Shown here one piece after another: positions 25,929-33,825 of a DNA stretch of 33,825 bases (its first letter is position 1; the number at the start of each line of letters is the position of its first letter). The notes beneath the pieces were generated by a model. That model was not told the DNA's origin and did no database searches. It saw only the letters and a program-made list of their open reading frames with translations. A program made the position numbers and the translations under genes. This stretch comes from Dehalococcoidia bacterium. GTDB taxonomy: Bacteria > Chloroflexota > Dehalococcoidia > UBA2247 > RBG-13-53-26. The DNA is taken from assembly GCA_016932645.1 (NCBI GenBank), contig JAFGCL010000143.1, positions 1 to 33,825 of the forward strand, in the 5' to 3' direction.

Positions 25929-26210
25929 CCGCCATTGCGCCTTTCCCCGCTTGTGCCCTCTTGTCAGGGCGGATTCACTTCAACAACGCCTCGTTAGTGC
26001 TCGCTGCCCCGTTGGTCCCGCGTGGTCGTACGGCGTGTTTGGTGAGGCCAAGATCTGCCTGAACACGTCGGAGAGCGGCTTGACAGATGGTAGTCAAAGG
26101 AGTCCCAGTGGCATCCCAACTCGCATGACACAGGGAGACTGCAGACCTCTGACCACCCTGTCGAATGGCTGCGAATCTCCCTGCTGCCCGTTGCCCCGCG
26201 CCGCGCTTCC

Positions 26211-29200
26211 TCACTCCACCACGGTGAAGCCCCCTGTCTTCGTTCCGGTGCCGCTAGGGGTGGTCACCGAGACGTCCCTCAGACCCAGATCGGCGCCGGC
26301 ATCAATGGTGATGCTGACAGTTATCTGGTCCAGACCATTGAGATGCAGCTCGTTCAAGCTGAAGCTGTTCACCGTTATTCCTGTGCCGAAGTCTACGTCG
26401 GTCACTTCGCCAAAATACAAGCCGCTGACTACAACGGTGAGGGTCTGCCCGCGAGCGCCTTGGTCAGGAAAGACATGCAATATGATGGACTTCGGCCCCA
26501 GCACCGTGAAACCGCCCACAAGGGTGCCTGTGCCATTGGGAGTGCTCACTGAGACATTCCTGGCACCTAGCGTGGACAGACTGCTGATGGAGATCTGGGC
26601 CGTTATCTGGGTGGCGCTGTCCACTGTGAAGCTGTTCACCGCGACGCCTGGTCCAAAGTCCACATTGGAGGCGTCGGTGAAGTAGTTGCCCGCAATGATG
26701 GTGGTGAGGATCTCTCCTTGGCCCCCGTGGTCGGGGCTCACTGAGGTTACCACCGTTGGCGTGGTACCGGGGTTGAGCGAAAGCCTGTAGCTGCCCGTGT
26801 AGTATCCGTAGTGGTCGCCAGCCAGAACGGTGTACTGGCCGGCTGTCGGCAACGATTGGCTGATCTCGGCCAGGCTGCTGCCGTAGACCGTCTGAAGCAG
26901 AGTACCGTCGGGACTGTACAGTCTGATCTCGGGGTAGAAGCTAGTAGAAGCAGGTTCGGCCATCCTCACCAGGACGGCATCACCGGCATTGCCAGTGAAG
27001 GTGTAGCTATCCATCTCCGCGTACTGAGTGATTGAGGACGAGATGGTCTGGCCAAAACCGATAGCTGCAGCATTTCCGGGATTGTTGGTCCTCTGGACAA
27101 ACAGGCCATAGTCGCCGGCGTAGTATCCGTTGTGGTCGCCAGCCAGAATGGTGTACTGGCCGGCTGCCGGCAGCGATTGGCTGATCTCGGCCAGGTGGCT
27201 GCCGTAGACGGTCTGAAGCAGAGTGCCGTCGGGCCAGTACAGCCTGATCTCAGGGTAGAGGCTGGTGGCATGCTCGCCCATCCTCACCAGGACATCATCA
27301 CCGGCACCGGCCGTGAAGGTAAAACTGTTCATCTCCCCATACAGAGTGATGGAGGTGGGGATGGTCTGGCCAAAACCGACAGCGGTGGCATTTCCGGGAT
27401 TGTTGGTCCTCTGAACAAGCAGGCCATAGTTGCCGGTGTAGTATCCGTTGTGGTCTCCAGCTAGAACAGTATACTGGCCGGCTGTCGGCAGCGATTGGCT
27501 GATCTCGGCTAGACTGCTGTTGTACACCGTCTGAAGCAGAGTGCCGTCGGGGCCGTACAGTCTGATCTCAGGGTAGAGGCTGCTGACAGGTTCGCCTATC
27601 CTGACCAAGATGGCGTCACCGGCATTGGCCGTGAAGGTGTAGCTGTCCATCTCCGCATACAGGGTGATGGAGCCAGAAATGGTCTGGCCAAAACCGACAG
27701 CAGCGGCGTTCCCCGGATTGTTGGTCCTCTGAACAAACAGGCCGTAGTCCCCGGTATAATATCCGTTGTGGTCTCCAGCCAGAACGGTATACTGGCCGGT
27801 CGCCGGCAATGATTGACTGATCTGGGCCAGGCTGCTGCCATAGACGGTCTGAAGCAGAGCGCCGTCGGGTCCGTACAGTCTGATCTCGGGGGAGGCGCTG
27901 GTATAGTCGGCTATCCTCACCAGAACGGCGTCGCCGGCATTGGCGGCGAAGGTGTAGCTGTCCATCTCCGCATACAGGGCGGTGGAGGCTGCAATCGTCT
28001 GGCCAAAACCGATAGCAGCGGTGTTTCCCGGATCGTTGGTCCTCTGGACAAACAGGCCATAGTTGCCGCTATAGTACCCGTAGTGATCGCCAGCCAGGAT
28101 GGTGTACTGGCCGGTTGTCGGCAAGGATTGACTGATCTCGACCAAAGTACCGGCGTAGACGGTCTGAAGCAGAGCGCCGTCGGGACCGTACAGTCTGATC
28201 TCGGGGTAGAGGCTGCCGGTAGGTTCGGCTATCCTCACCAGGAGGGCATCACCGGCATTGGCGGTGATGGTGTAGCTGTCCATCTCCGCATACAGAGTGA
28301 GGGATGTAGAGATGGTCTGGCCAAAACCGATGGCAGTGGCATTTCCCGGATTGTTGGTCCTCTGGACAAACAATCCATAGTTGCCGGTGTAGTACCCGTT
28401 GTGGTCGCCAGCCAGGATGGTGTACTGGCCCGTTGTCGGCAACGATTCACTGATCTCGGCCAGGCTGCTGTCGTAGACAGTCCGAAGCAGAGCGCCGTCA
28501 GGCCCGTACAGTCTGATATCGGGGTAGACGCTGGTGTAGTCGGCTATTCTGACCAGGACATCATCGCCTGCACTGGCCGTGAAGGTGTAGCTGTCCATCT
28601 CCCCATACAGGGTGAGCGAGCCCGAAATCGTCTGACCAAGAGTGAAAGGAGTGGTATTTCCCGGATTGTTGGTCCTCTGGACAAACAGGCCATAGTTGCC
28701 GGTGTGGTATCCGTTGTAGTCGCCAGCCAGAACGGTGTAGAGGCCGGTTGTCGGCAACGATTGACTGATCTCGGCCAGGCTGCTGCTGTACACGGTCTGA
28801 AGCAGAGTGCCATCAGGGCCGTACAATCTGATCTCGGGGTAGATGCTGCCGGCAGGTTCGCCAATCCTCACCAGGACGTCATCGCCGGCATTGGCGGTGA
28901 AGGTGTAGCTGTCCATCTCCCCATAGAGGGCAATGGAAGTGGTAACAGTCTGGCCGAAAGTGAAAGGAGTGGCATTTCCCGGATTGTTGGTCCTCTGGAC
29001 AAACAGGCCATAGTTGCCGGTGTAGTAGCCGTTGTCATCGCCAGCCAGAAGGGTGTACTGACCGGCTGTTACCAACGATTGACTGATCTCGGCCAGGCTG
29101 CTGTTATAAACGTTCTGAAGGAGAGTGCCGTCGGGACCATACAGTCTGATCTCGGGGTAGAGGCTGGTGGAGTCTGCCATCCTTACTAGGACAGCGTCAC

Positions 29201-30497
29201 CAGCACTGACCGTGAAGGTGTAGCTGTCCATCTCCGCATACAGGGCAATGGAGGTAGAGACGATCTGGCCAAAACCGATGGCAGTGGCGTTTCCCGGATT
29301 GTTGGTCCTCTGAACAAACAGGCCATAGTTGCCGGTGTGGTATCCGTTGTAATCGCCAGCCAAAACGGTGTACTGGCCGGTTGTCGGCAGCGACTGACTG
29401 ATCTCGGCCAGACTGCTGCCGTACACGCTCTGAAGCAGGGTGCCGTCTGGCCCGTACAGTCTGATCTCGGGGTAGAGGCTGCCGGCAGGTTCGCCAATCC
29501 TCACCAGGACGGCATCACCGGCGTTGGCGGTGAAGGTGCAGCTGTCCATCTCCGCATACAGGGTGATGGAGGTGGAGATGGTCTGGCCAAAACCGATGGC
29601 AGTGGCATTTCCCGGATTGTTGGTCCTCTGGACAAACAGGCCATAGTTGCCGGTGTAGTACCCGTAGTGTTCGCCAGCCAGAACGGTGTACTGACCGGCT
29701 GTCGGCAACGATCGAGTGATCTCAGTTAGGCTGCTATCGTAGATGGTCTGAAGCAGAGCGCCGTCGGGTCCGTACAGTCTGATCTCGGGGTAGAGGCTGG
29801 TGGAGTCTGCCATCCTTACTAGGACAGCGTCACCAGCACTGGCCGTGAAGGTGTAGCTGTCCATCTCCGCATACAGGGTGATGGAGCCAGAAATGGTCTG
29901 ACCAAGAGTGAAAGGAGTGGTATTCCCGGGATTGTTGGTCCTCTGAAGAAACACGCCATAGTTGCCGGTGCGGTCTCCATAGTGGTCGGCAGCCACAACA
30001 GTATACTGGCCGGTTGTCGGCAACAATTGACTGATCTCGGCTAGACTGCTGCCGTAGACGGTCTGAAGCAGACTGCTGTCCGGTCCGTACAATCTGATCT
30101 CGGGGTAGAGGCTGCCAGCAGGTTCGGCCATCCTTACCAGGACGACATCGCCCGCGCTGCCCGAGAACAAATAGGTATCGGTTTCACCGGCAGAGTTTAT
30201 GGCACCCTGGATGGTGTCACCAAAGTTGATCGACACAGGGTCTGAACTCTGCCCCTCTCCTTCGGGTGGGTTCACTCTCTCGGTGGCAGTCACGTCCAAA
30301 TGTGCCGCCTCGTCTTGCTCGCTGGTTGAAATCGCAGATTGCGCATCCTCTCCGGCGTCACCCTGCCCCGACACCATCGAGGGCTGCGGCGCGGTGGGTG
30401 TTTCAGTAGACTGTGTCCGATGATAGATGGTCAAACCGGCGAGCAGCAATGCCAAACACAGGAACAGGGGCACCAACACGAAGGCTGAACGTCTCAT
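26211..30497 (-). CDS. Giant exported protein: 11 PPC-like repeats plus two TIG domains
   Basis: A 1428-residue protein: AGGAGGT ribosome binding site, signal segment at 5-24 (AFVLVPLFLCLALLLAGL), and a Glu/Asp/Ser-rich linker to ~90. Eleven tandem repeats of 105-106 residues follow (about 90-1245). Each repeat reads roughly DSYTFTANAGDAVLVRI, LYPEIRLYGPDGTLLQTVY, SLAEISQSLPTAGQYTVLAG and NGYYTGNYGLFVQRTNNPGN. This is the beta-jelly-roll pattern of pre-peptidase C-terminal (PPC) domains, which are usually attached to secreted peptidases, but no peptidase is present here. Two IPT/TIG domains close the protein (SVSPDHGGQGEILTTIIAG and HVFPDQGARGQTLTVVVSG). There is no membrane anchor. Its likely role is as a long extracellular fibre or adhesin. 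The repeats are very alike in DNA and may vary in number between strains. Confidence 0.9.
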   Translation of the reverse strand: MRRSAFVLVPLFLCLALLLAGLTIYHRTQSTETPTAPQPSMVSGQGDAGEDAQSAISTSEQDEAAHLDVTATERVNPPEGEGQSSDPVSINFGDTIQGAINSAGETDTYLFSGSAGDVVLVRMAEPAGSLYPEIRLYGPDSSLLQTVYGSSLAEISQLLPTTGQYTVVAADHYGDRTGNYGVFLQRTNNPGNTTPFTLGQTISGSITLYAEMDSYTFTASAGDAVLVRMADSTSLYPEIRLYGPDGALLQTIYDSSLTEITRSLPTAGQYTVLAGEHYGYYTGNYGLFVQRTNNPGNATAIGFGQTISTSITLYAEMDSCTFTANAGDAVLVRIGEPAGSLYPEIRLYGPDGTLLQSVYGSSLAEISQSLPTTGQYTVLAGDYNGYHTGNYGLFVQRTNNPGNATAIGFGQIVSTSIALYAEMDSYTFTVSAGDAVLVRMADSTSLYPEIRLYGPDGTLLQNVYNSSLAEISQSLVTAGQYTLLAGDDNGYYTGNYGLFVQRTNNPGNATPFTFGQTVTTSIALYGEMDSYTFTANAGDDVLVRIGEPAGSIYPEIRLYGPDGTLLQTVYSSSLAEISQSLPTTGLYTVLAGDYNGYHTGNYGLFVQRTNNPGNTTPFTLGQTISGSLTLYGEMDSYTFTASAGDDVLVRIADYTSVYPDIRLYGPDGALLRTVYDSSLAEISESLPTTGQYTILAGDHNGYYTGNYGLFVQRTNNPGNATAIGFGQTISTSLTLYAEMDSYTITANAGDALLVRIAEPTGSLYPEIRLYGPDGALLQTVYAGTLVEISQSLPTTGQYTILAGDHYGYYSGNYGLFVQRTNDPGNTAAIGFGQTIAASTALYAEMDSYTFAANAGDAVLVRIADYTSASPEIRLYGPDGALLQTVYGSSLAQISQSLPATGQYTVLAGDHNGYYTGDYGLFVQRTNNPGNAAAVGFGQTISGSITLYAEMDSYTFTANAGDAILVRIGEPVSSLYPEIRLYGPDGTLLQTVYNSSLAEISQSLPTAGQYTVLAGDHNGYYTGNYGLLVQRTNNPGNATAVGFGQTIPTSITLYGEMNSFTFTAGAGDDVLVRMGEHATSLYPEIRLYWPDGTLLQTVYGSHLAEISQSLPAAGQYTILAGDHNGYYAGDYGLFVQRTNNPGNAAAIGFGQTISSSITQYAEMDSYTFTGNAGDAVLVRMAEPASTSFYPEIRLYSPDGTLLQTVYGSSLAEISQSLPTAGQYTVLAGDHYGYYTGSYRLSLNPGTTPTVVTSVSPDHGGQGEILTTIIAGNYFTDASNVDFGPGVAVNSFTVDSATQITAQISISSLSTLGARNVSVSTPNGTGTLVGGFTVLGPKSIILHVFPDQGARGQTLTVVVSGLYFGEVTDVDFGTGITVNSFSLNELHLNGLDQITVSITIDAGADLGLRDVSVTTPSGTGTKTGGFTVVE
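26780..30225 (-). repeat. Eleven in-frame tandem repeats of about 318 bp
   Basis: The PPC-like repeats form a DNA tandem array. Repeats 1-8 alternate between a 106-residue type (EPAGSLYP or a close variant) and a 105-residue type (DSTSLYP or DYTS variants). This points to a two-repeat (~633-bp) unit having been duplicated. Repeats 9-11 are all of the longer kind. Confidence 0.85.
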
Positions 30498-30646
30498 CTG
30501 CGACCTCCTCTAGCACATGATTTTGGCATCAACGACAAGCCGCGCATGCCAGCTCAATCTCAGGTTGCCACTCGACGGAAAGGGACAGCTTGTGATGGCT
30601 GGGTGCGGCAGTTTGGAAGATTGAACCAATGGCCGAGACATATTCG

Positions 30647-30656
30647 CCCCCCCCCC
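30647..30656. repeat. Homopolymer of ten C in the leader of the PPC-repeat gene
   Basis: A run of 10 C (10 G on the transcribed minus strand) lies between the promoter at 30712-30741 and the ATG at 30497. Such runs slip during replication. It could also be a sequencing or assembly uncertainty. No gene lies in 30498-30908; apart from this run, the promoter and the hairpin at 30815, I see nothing there. Confidence 0.7.
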
Positions 30657-30711
30657 GTGGCTTCCATGGAAGTTCTGACCTGGATGGAAGCCTGACCGAA
30701 ATACTGATGGG

Positions 30712-30741
30712 ACAATACCACAGGCAATCTCACGCTGTCAA
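30712..30741 (-). promoter_or_regulatory. Promoter of the PPC-repeat gene
   Basis: TTGACA (30741-30736), 18-bp spacer, TATTGT (30717-30712) on the minus strand, giving a ~205-nt leader to ATG 30497. The boxes, spacer length, preceding GATG and following TCC are the same as at 20017-20046. Confidence 0.6.
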
Positions 30742-30814
30742 CATCACCGAGAAGACCGGCCCACGCTTTGTACATCTGATGATTGTCAAGGAATACTCAA
30801 GGTCACCATAACCT

Positions 30815-30831
30815 GCTCTTGGCGCAAGAGC
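30815..30831 (-). terminator. Candidate hairpin terminator after the right-edge gene
   Basis: A perfect 7-bp stem GCTCTTG/CAAGAGC with a 3-nt loop, 78 bp after the stop codon at 30909. There is no T-tract, so this is weak. Confidence 0.35.
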
Positions 30832-30908
30832 CCGACAAATGTCGCCAAGCCAGGATTTGCCAAGCGGGCTACATTGATGCTGATGCCCCTTGGTAGGCGT
30901 CTATCGGC

Positions 30909-33825
30909 TCACTCCAACACGGTGAAGCCTTCTGTCTTTGTTCCGGTGCCACCAGGGGTGGTCACCGAGACATCCCTCAGACCCAGCTCGGCGCCAGCAT
31001 CAATGGTGATGCTGACCGTAATCTGGTCCAGACCATTGAACTGCAATTCGTTCAGGCTGACGCTGTTCACCGTTATCCCCTCGCCGAAGTCTACGGTGGT
31101 CACTCCGCCAAGGTACAGGCCACTGATAACAACGGTGATGGTTTGCCCGCGAGCGCCCTGACTCGGCGAAATCCCCATGATGACCGGCTGGTTCTGCAGC
31201 ACCGTGAAGGACCACGGAGTGGTCCATTCACTCCTCTGATTACCAGCATCATCCTCTACCCTGACCCTCCAATAGTAGGTTCCATCAAGAAGAGCTTCAG
31301 GCACGGTGTATTCCGAAGTGGTCAGGCCTGCTTCCTCCCGGACCGGAGATGAGAAATCGGCATTGTCGTCCAGCTGAAGATGGTAAGTGATGTCTGATGG
31401 CCCTGACTGCTGAGCGATCTGAAGCTGTTGAATGGCCACTACGACATCGGAGACATCGCTCCAATCCAGCCTGGGAATGCCGTAGCTGATGGTAGCTCCA
31501 TTGGCCGGGGAGAGCAGGGTGGGAGGTATGATCATGGCACTGGGTGCCCAGCCATCGGGATCCTGGAAAGGATAGTGGTCCAGCGCAGTGGCATCACCAG
31601 CAAAACCCTCTATGTAGTATGGCTGTGATCCATCGCTCGGGTTGCCGGTGCAGCTGTGATCACTCCAGTAGTTGCCCCCATCGACAGCACCGTCGTCCCA
31701 AGAATTCGTCACGGGCGTGGCTCCATCGGGTTGACTGTAGTCCCCAGCCTGGCTTATATGACCTACGTTGTCAATGAGATTGTTGTGATAGATCAGGTTG
31801 TAGTCGCAACCCCAGAATAGATAGATCCCCCATGAGGTGCTCCCAGATACAGTATTGCCGCTGATCACATTGTTGTCTGAGTATCGCAGGTACACTCCGA
31901 TCCCATCGCTGGACAGCACGGTATTGCCCGTCACGAGGTTCCCATCGCTGTAATCCCAAAGGTATATGCCGTCCGTGTTGTGAGTGACCATATTGTCTAT
32001 GATTTGATTCCCGTCAGACCCTGACAGGTAGATGCCATCCCTCCGGTTGAAGGACAGAGTGTTGTTGGTGATCGTGTTGTTGTGCGACCAGAGGAAGTAG
32101 ACCCCATCCTCGCTGTTCGAAGATATGACATTGCCACTGAAGCTGTTGCCATCCGAGTAACGCAGGTAGACGCCATCACCATTGCTAATGCTGGAATTCC
32201 TCACAGTAGAGTTCGAGCAATAGGCCAGTGTCAGGTGTCCAGCATCTAGGCCATCGAGCACGAGACCGGATTGATCATAGTAGTAGTACACGGGCTTGCC
32301 ATTCACGGTGTTAGTTGTGTCGATGATATTGTCGAAGTCGGTCTTGGCACTCCCAAGCACACGAATGCCGCGCCCGGTGCTCTCTAGGATCGTGTTCTGT
32401 GTTATCTGATTTGTGCCGCCAGACACCGAGATGGCCATATCGTTTCCGACCAGGGTGTTGCCGGTGACGATGTTATAGCCACCACCGCTCGCCAGCTTGC
32501 CAACACTTATCCCAGTCTCACTGTTCGAGACGGTGTTATAGGAGATGATATTGCCTCCGTCATTTCCGACTTCTATGCCCCATTGCGTGCAGGAAGATAT
32601 GTGGTTGCTCGAGATTGTACTGCTGCTGCCCGAGAAGCTCAGCATTATGCCCTGTGCAGATCCCGAAATGGTGTTGTTGGTAATCCAGTTGTTGCTGGAG
32701 TCCCACATGTCGATGCCATGGGCATTGGACAACATGGTGTTGCCCGTTATGGTGTTGTTATCAGTGTCATGTAACCATATGCCATACGAGCCACTTGACA
32801 ATATGTAGTTGTCTTTGATGGTGGCACAGTCACTGTCTAGCGCACCCTGAATGCCATAGTAGTTGGAGAGTATGATGTTGCCGATGATGGAACAGTTGGT
32901 GGCGTCCCAGGGATATATCTCTATTCCTATGCTTCCCAAGGCTGAGGCTCCCGTTACGGTGAAACCGGATATAGTCACATCTTCTGCCCTTATGGTGAAC
33001 ACATCGCTGCTTATGCTCGGAGCCTGCACTGCTGTCGTCTCCGGGCCATTCTCCGACCTTATGGTCAGGTTGTCCGTGCTTACGGTCACGCTCTCGGTGT
33101 AAGTGCCGTCCCTGACAATGATGGTGTCTCCGGGGCTGGAGCCAGCCAACGCTGCAGTGATGGTCGGGTAGTCGTCGGGGACGTAGATGGGTGGTGTCGG
33201 CGGGAGTCCGCTCACGGAACCATGGTAGGCATAGGCCCGTCCCTCATTGCTCTCGCCGTTGTCATATGAATAGGCTCCCACGATAATGTCAGCGCAACTG
33301 TCGTCGTTGACGTCCCCGGCTGTAGCCAGCGAACAGCCAAAATAGGCGGACGCCTGGTCGATGTCCGCCGTCCAGCTGGCGATGGCATCCAACCCAGCAC
33401 CCGAGCCTAGATAGGCATAGGCCCGGCCTTCATCTGACTGTCCGTGGTCGTACTGGTAGGCACCGACGACGACATCAGCATATCCGTCAGCATTGACATC
33501 GCCTGCCGTTCCCACCGAGTAGCCGAAATAGGCATACACTTGATCGCTCTCCGCCGTCCAGCTTGGAGCGGCGTTGAGTCCAACAGAAGAGCCCTGGAAG
33601 AGATAGGCGCGCCCTTCGTTGCCCTCTCCATTGTCATATGTGTAGGCTCCGACGATGACGTCATCATAGCTATCACCATCCACGTCGCCGGCCGTTCCCA
33701 CCGAGTAGCCGAAGTAGGCATCGGCTTGGTCGCTCTCTGCCGTCCAGTTGGGAGTAGTGCTCAGGCCGGAGGCAGATCCACAGTAGACGAATGCCCGGCC
33801 TTCGTTGCTCTCCCCATTGTCATAC
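30909..33825 (-). CDS. FG-GAP / beta-helix / TIG surface protein, start outside window
   Basis: The frame is open to the right edge, so the N-terminus is missing; the apparent internal ATG at 33701 lies in the middle of an FG-GAP repeat and is not a start. Visible are one partial and three complete FG-GAP repeats (YFGYSVGTAGDVDGDSYDD...GRAYLFQGS), then a PbH1 beta-helix beginning IYVPDDYPTITAALAG and SPGDTIIVRDGTYTE. The rungs include NTISGSAQGIMLS and NVISGNTVSGST. A beta-sandwich (LLSPANGATISYG to WTTPWSFTV) and a C-terminal IPT/TIG domain (GISPSQGARGQTITVVISG to TKTEGFTVLE) follow. It is a close paralogue of the protein at 20165-23992, but lacks that protein's 95-residue FN3-like domain. 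At least 972 residues lie in the window. Probably a secreted or surface protein. Confidence 0.9.
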   Translation of the reverse strand, partial: YDNGESNEGRAFVYCGSASGLSTTPNWTAESDQADAYFGYSVGTAGDVDGDSYDDVIVGAYTYDNGEGNEGRAYLFQGSSVGLNAAPSWTAESDQVYAYFGYSVGTAGDVNADGYADVVVGAYQYDHGQSDEGRAYAYLGSGAGLDAIASWTADIDQASAYFGCSLATAGDVNDDSCADIIVGAYSYDNGESNEGRAYAYHGSVSGLPPTPPIYVPDDYPTITAALAGSSPGDTIIVRDGTYTESVTVSTDNLTIRSENGPETTAVQAPSISSDVFTIRAEDVTISGFTVTGASALGSIGIEIYPWDATNCSIIGNIILSNYYGIQGALDSDCATIKDNYILSSGSYGIWLHDTDNNTITGNTMLSNAHGIDMWDSSNNWITNNTISGSAQGIMLSFSGSSSTISSNHISSCTQWGIEVGNDGGNIISYNTVSNSETGISVGKLASGGGYNIVTGNTLVGNDMAISVSGGTNQITQNTILESTGRGIRVLGSAKTDFDNIIDTTNTVNGKPVYYYYDQSGLVLDGLDAGHLTLAYCSNSTVRNSSISNGDGVYLRYSDGNSFSGNVISSNSEDGVYFLWSHNNTITNNTLSFNRRDGIYLSGSDGNQIIDNMVTHNTDGIYLWDYSDGNLVTGNTVLSSDGIGVYLRYSDNNVISGNTVSGSTSWGIYLFWGCDYNLIYHNNLIDNVGHISQAGDYSQPDGATPVTNSWDDGAVDGGNYWSDHSCTGNPSDGSQPYYIEGFAGDATALDHYPFQDPDGWAPSAMIIPPTLLSPANGATISYGIPRLDWSDVSDVVVAIQQLQIAQQSGPSDITYHLQLDDNADFSSPVREEAGLTTSEYTVPEALLDGTYYWRVRVEDDAGNQRSEWTTPWSFTVLQNQPVIMGISPSQGARGQTITVVISGLYLGGVTTVDFGEGITVNSVSLNELQFNGLDQITVSITIDAGAELGLRDVSVTTPGGTGTKTEGFTVLE

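Noticed and set aside
27813-29189. 458-residue + strand open frame
   Set aside because: Antisense of the PPC-like repeat array; no ribosome binding site or signal peptide.
26780-30225. Regular ~318-bp repeats considered as a CRISPR or satellite array
   Set aside because: The repeats are in frame, far too long for CRISPR, have no spacers, and encode a coherent beta-domain.

Overview
The window looks like a bacterial chromosome or metagenomic contig at roughly 50-55% GC. Bacterial features are Shine-Dalgarno sequences (AGGAGG, GGGAGG), TTGACA/TATAAT-type promoters, Sec signal peptides, a lipobox and intrinsic terminators. The mix of exported proteins (C39-like protease, NosD-type beta-helices, FG-GAP, IPT/TIG, InlB-type repeats) together with the small CDRxCFFFW-type Cys-rich family would fit an uncultured Chloroflexota (Dehalococcoidia-like) genome. 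That placement is an inference from protein style, not from a marker gene. I see no rRNA, tRNA, CRISPR array, transposase or phage gene.

Left part (1-5.7 kb) is a set of exported proteins. It holds a truncated InlB-repeat protein (-), a PKD/ZU5-like membrane-anchored protein (-), a secreted C39-like cysteine peptidase (+) with a long and apparently structured 5' leader, and a small lipoprotein (+). A 12-bp-stem hairpin separates the last two.

Middle part (5.9-17 kb, almost all -) is a cell-surface glycan locus. In transcription order: FemAB/GNAT-like transferase, DPM1-like GT2, second GT2, Gfo/Idh oxidoreductase overlapping an uncharacterised protein, GT-C-like polytopic membrane protein, polysaccharide pyruvyl transferase, and a membrane-anchored LRR protein. 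A plausible working model (inference) is that the DPM1-like enzyme loads a polyprenyl-phosphate sugar, the GT-C protein uses it outside the membrane, and the other enzymes make or decorate the glycan. Two tandem + strand paralogues of a Cys-rich family of unknown function (17.2-18.1 kb) sit next to it.

Right part (18.3-33.8 kb) is dominated by large - strand exported repeat proteins. They are a NosD beta-helix + TIG protein, two paralogous FG-GAP + beta-helix + FN3-like + TIG proteins (one cut by the right edge), and a 1428-residue protein with eleven ~106-residue PPC-like repeats and two TIG domains. Their C-terminal TIG modules are so similar in DNA that exchange or recent duplication is likely. 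Between them lie a YdjM/DUF457-like membrane protein and a small tail-anchored protein, both +.

The most unusual non-coding feature is a ~140-nt element present twice in opposite orientation (15.01-15.15 kb on - and 25.15-25.30 kb on +). It has shared sequence blocks, a hairpin whose arms differ but still pair, and an intrinsic terminator ahead of the next gene. It looks like a structured RNA leader or attenuator.
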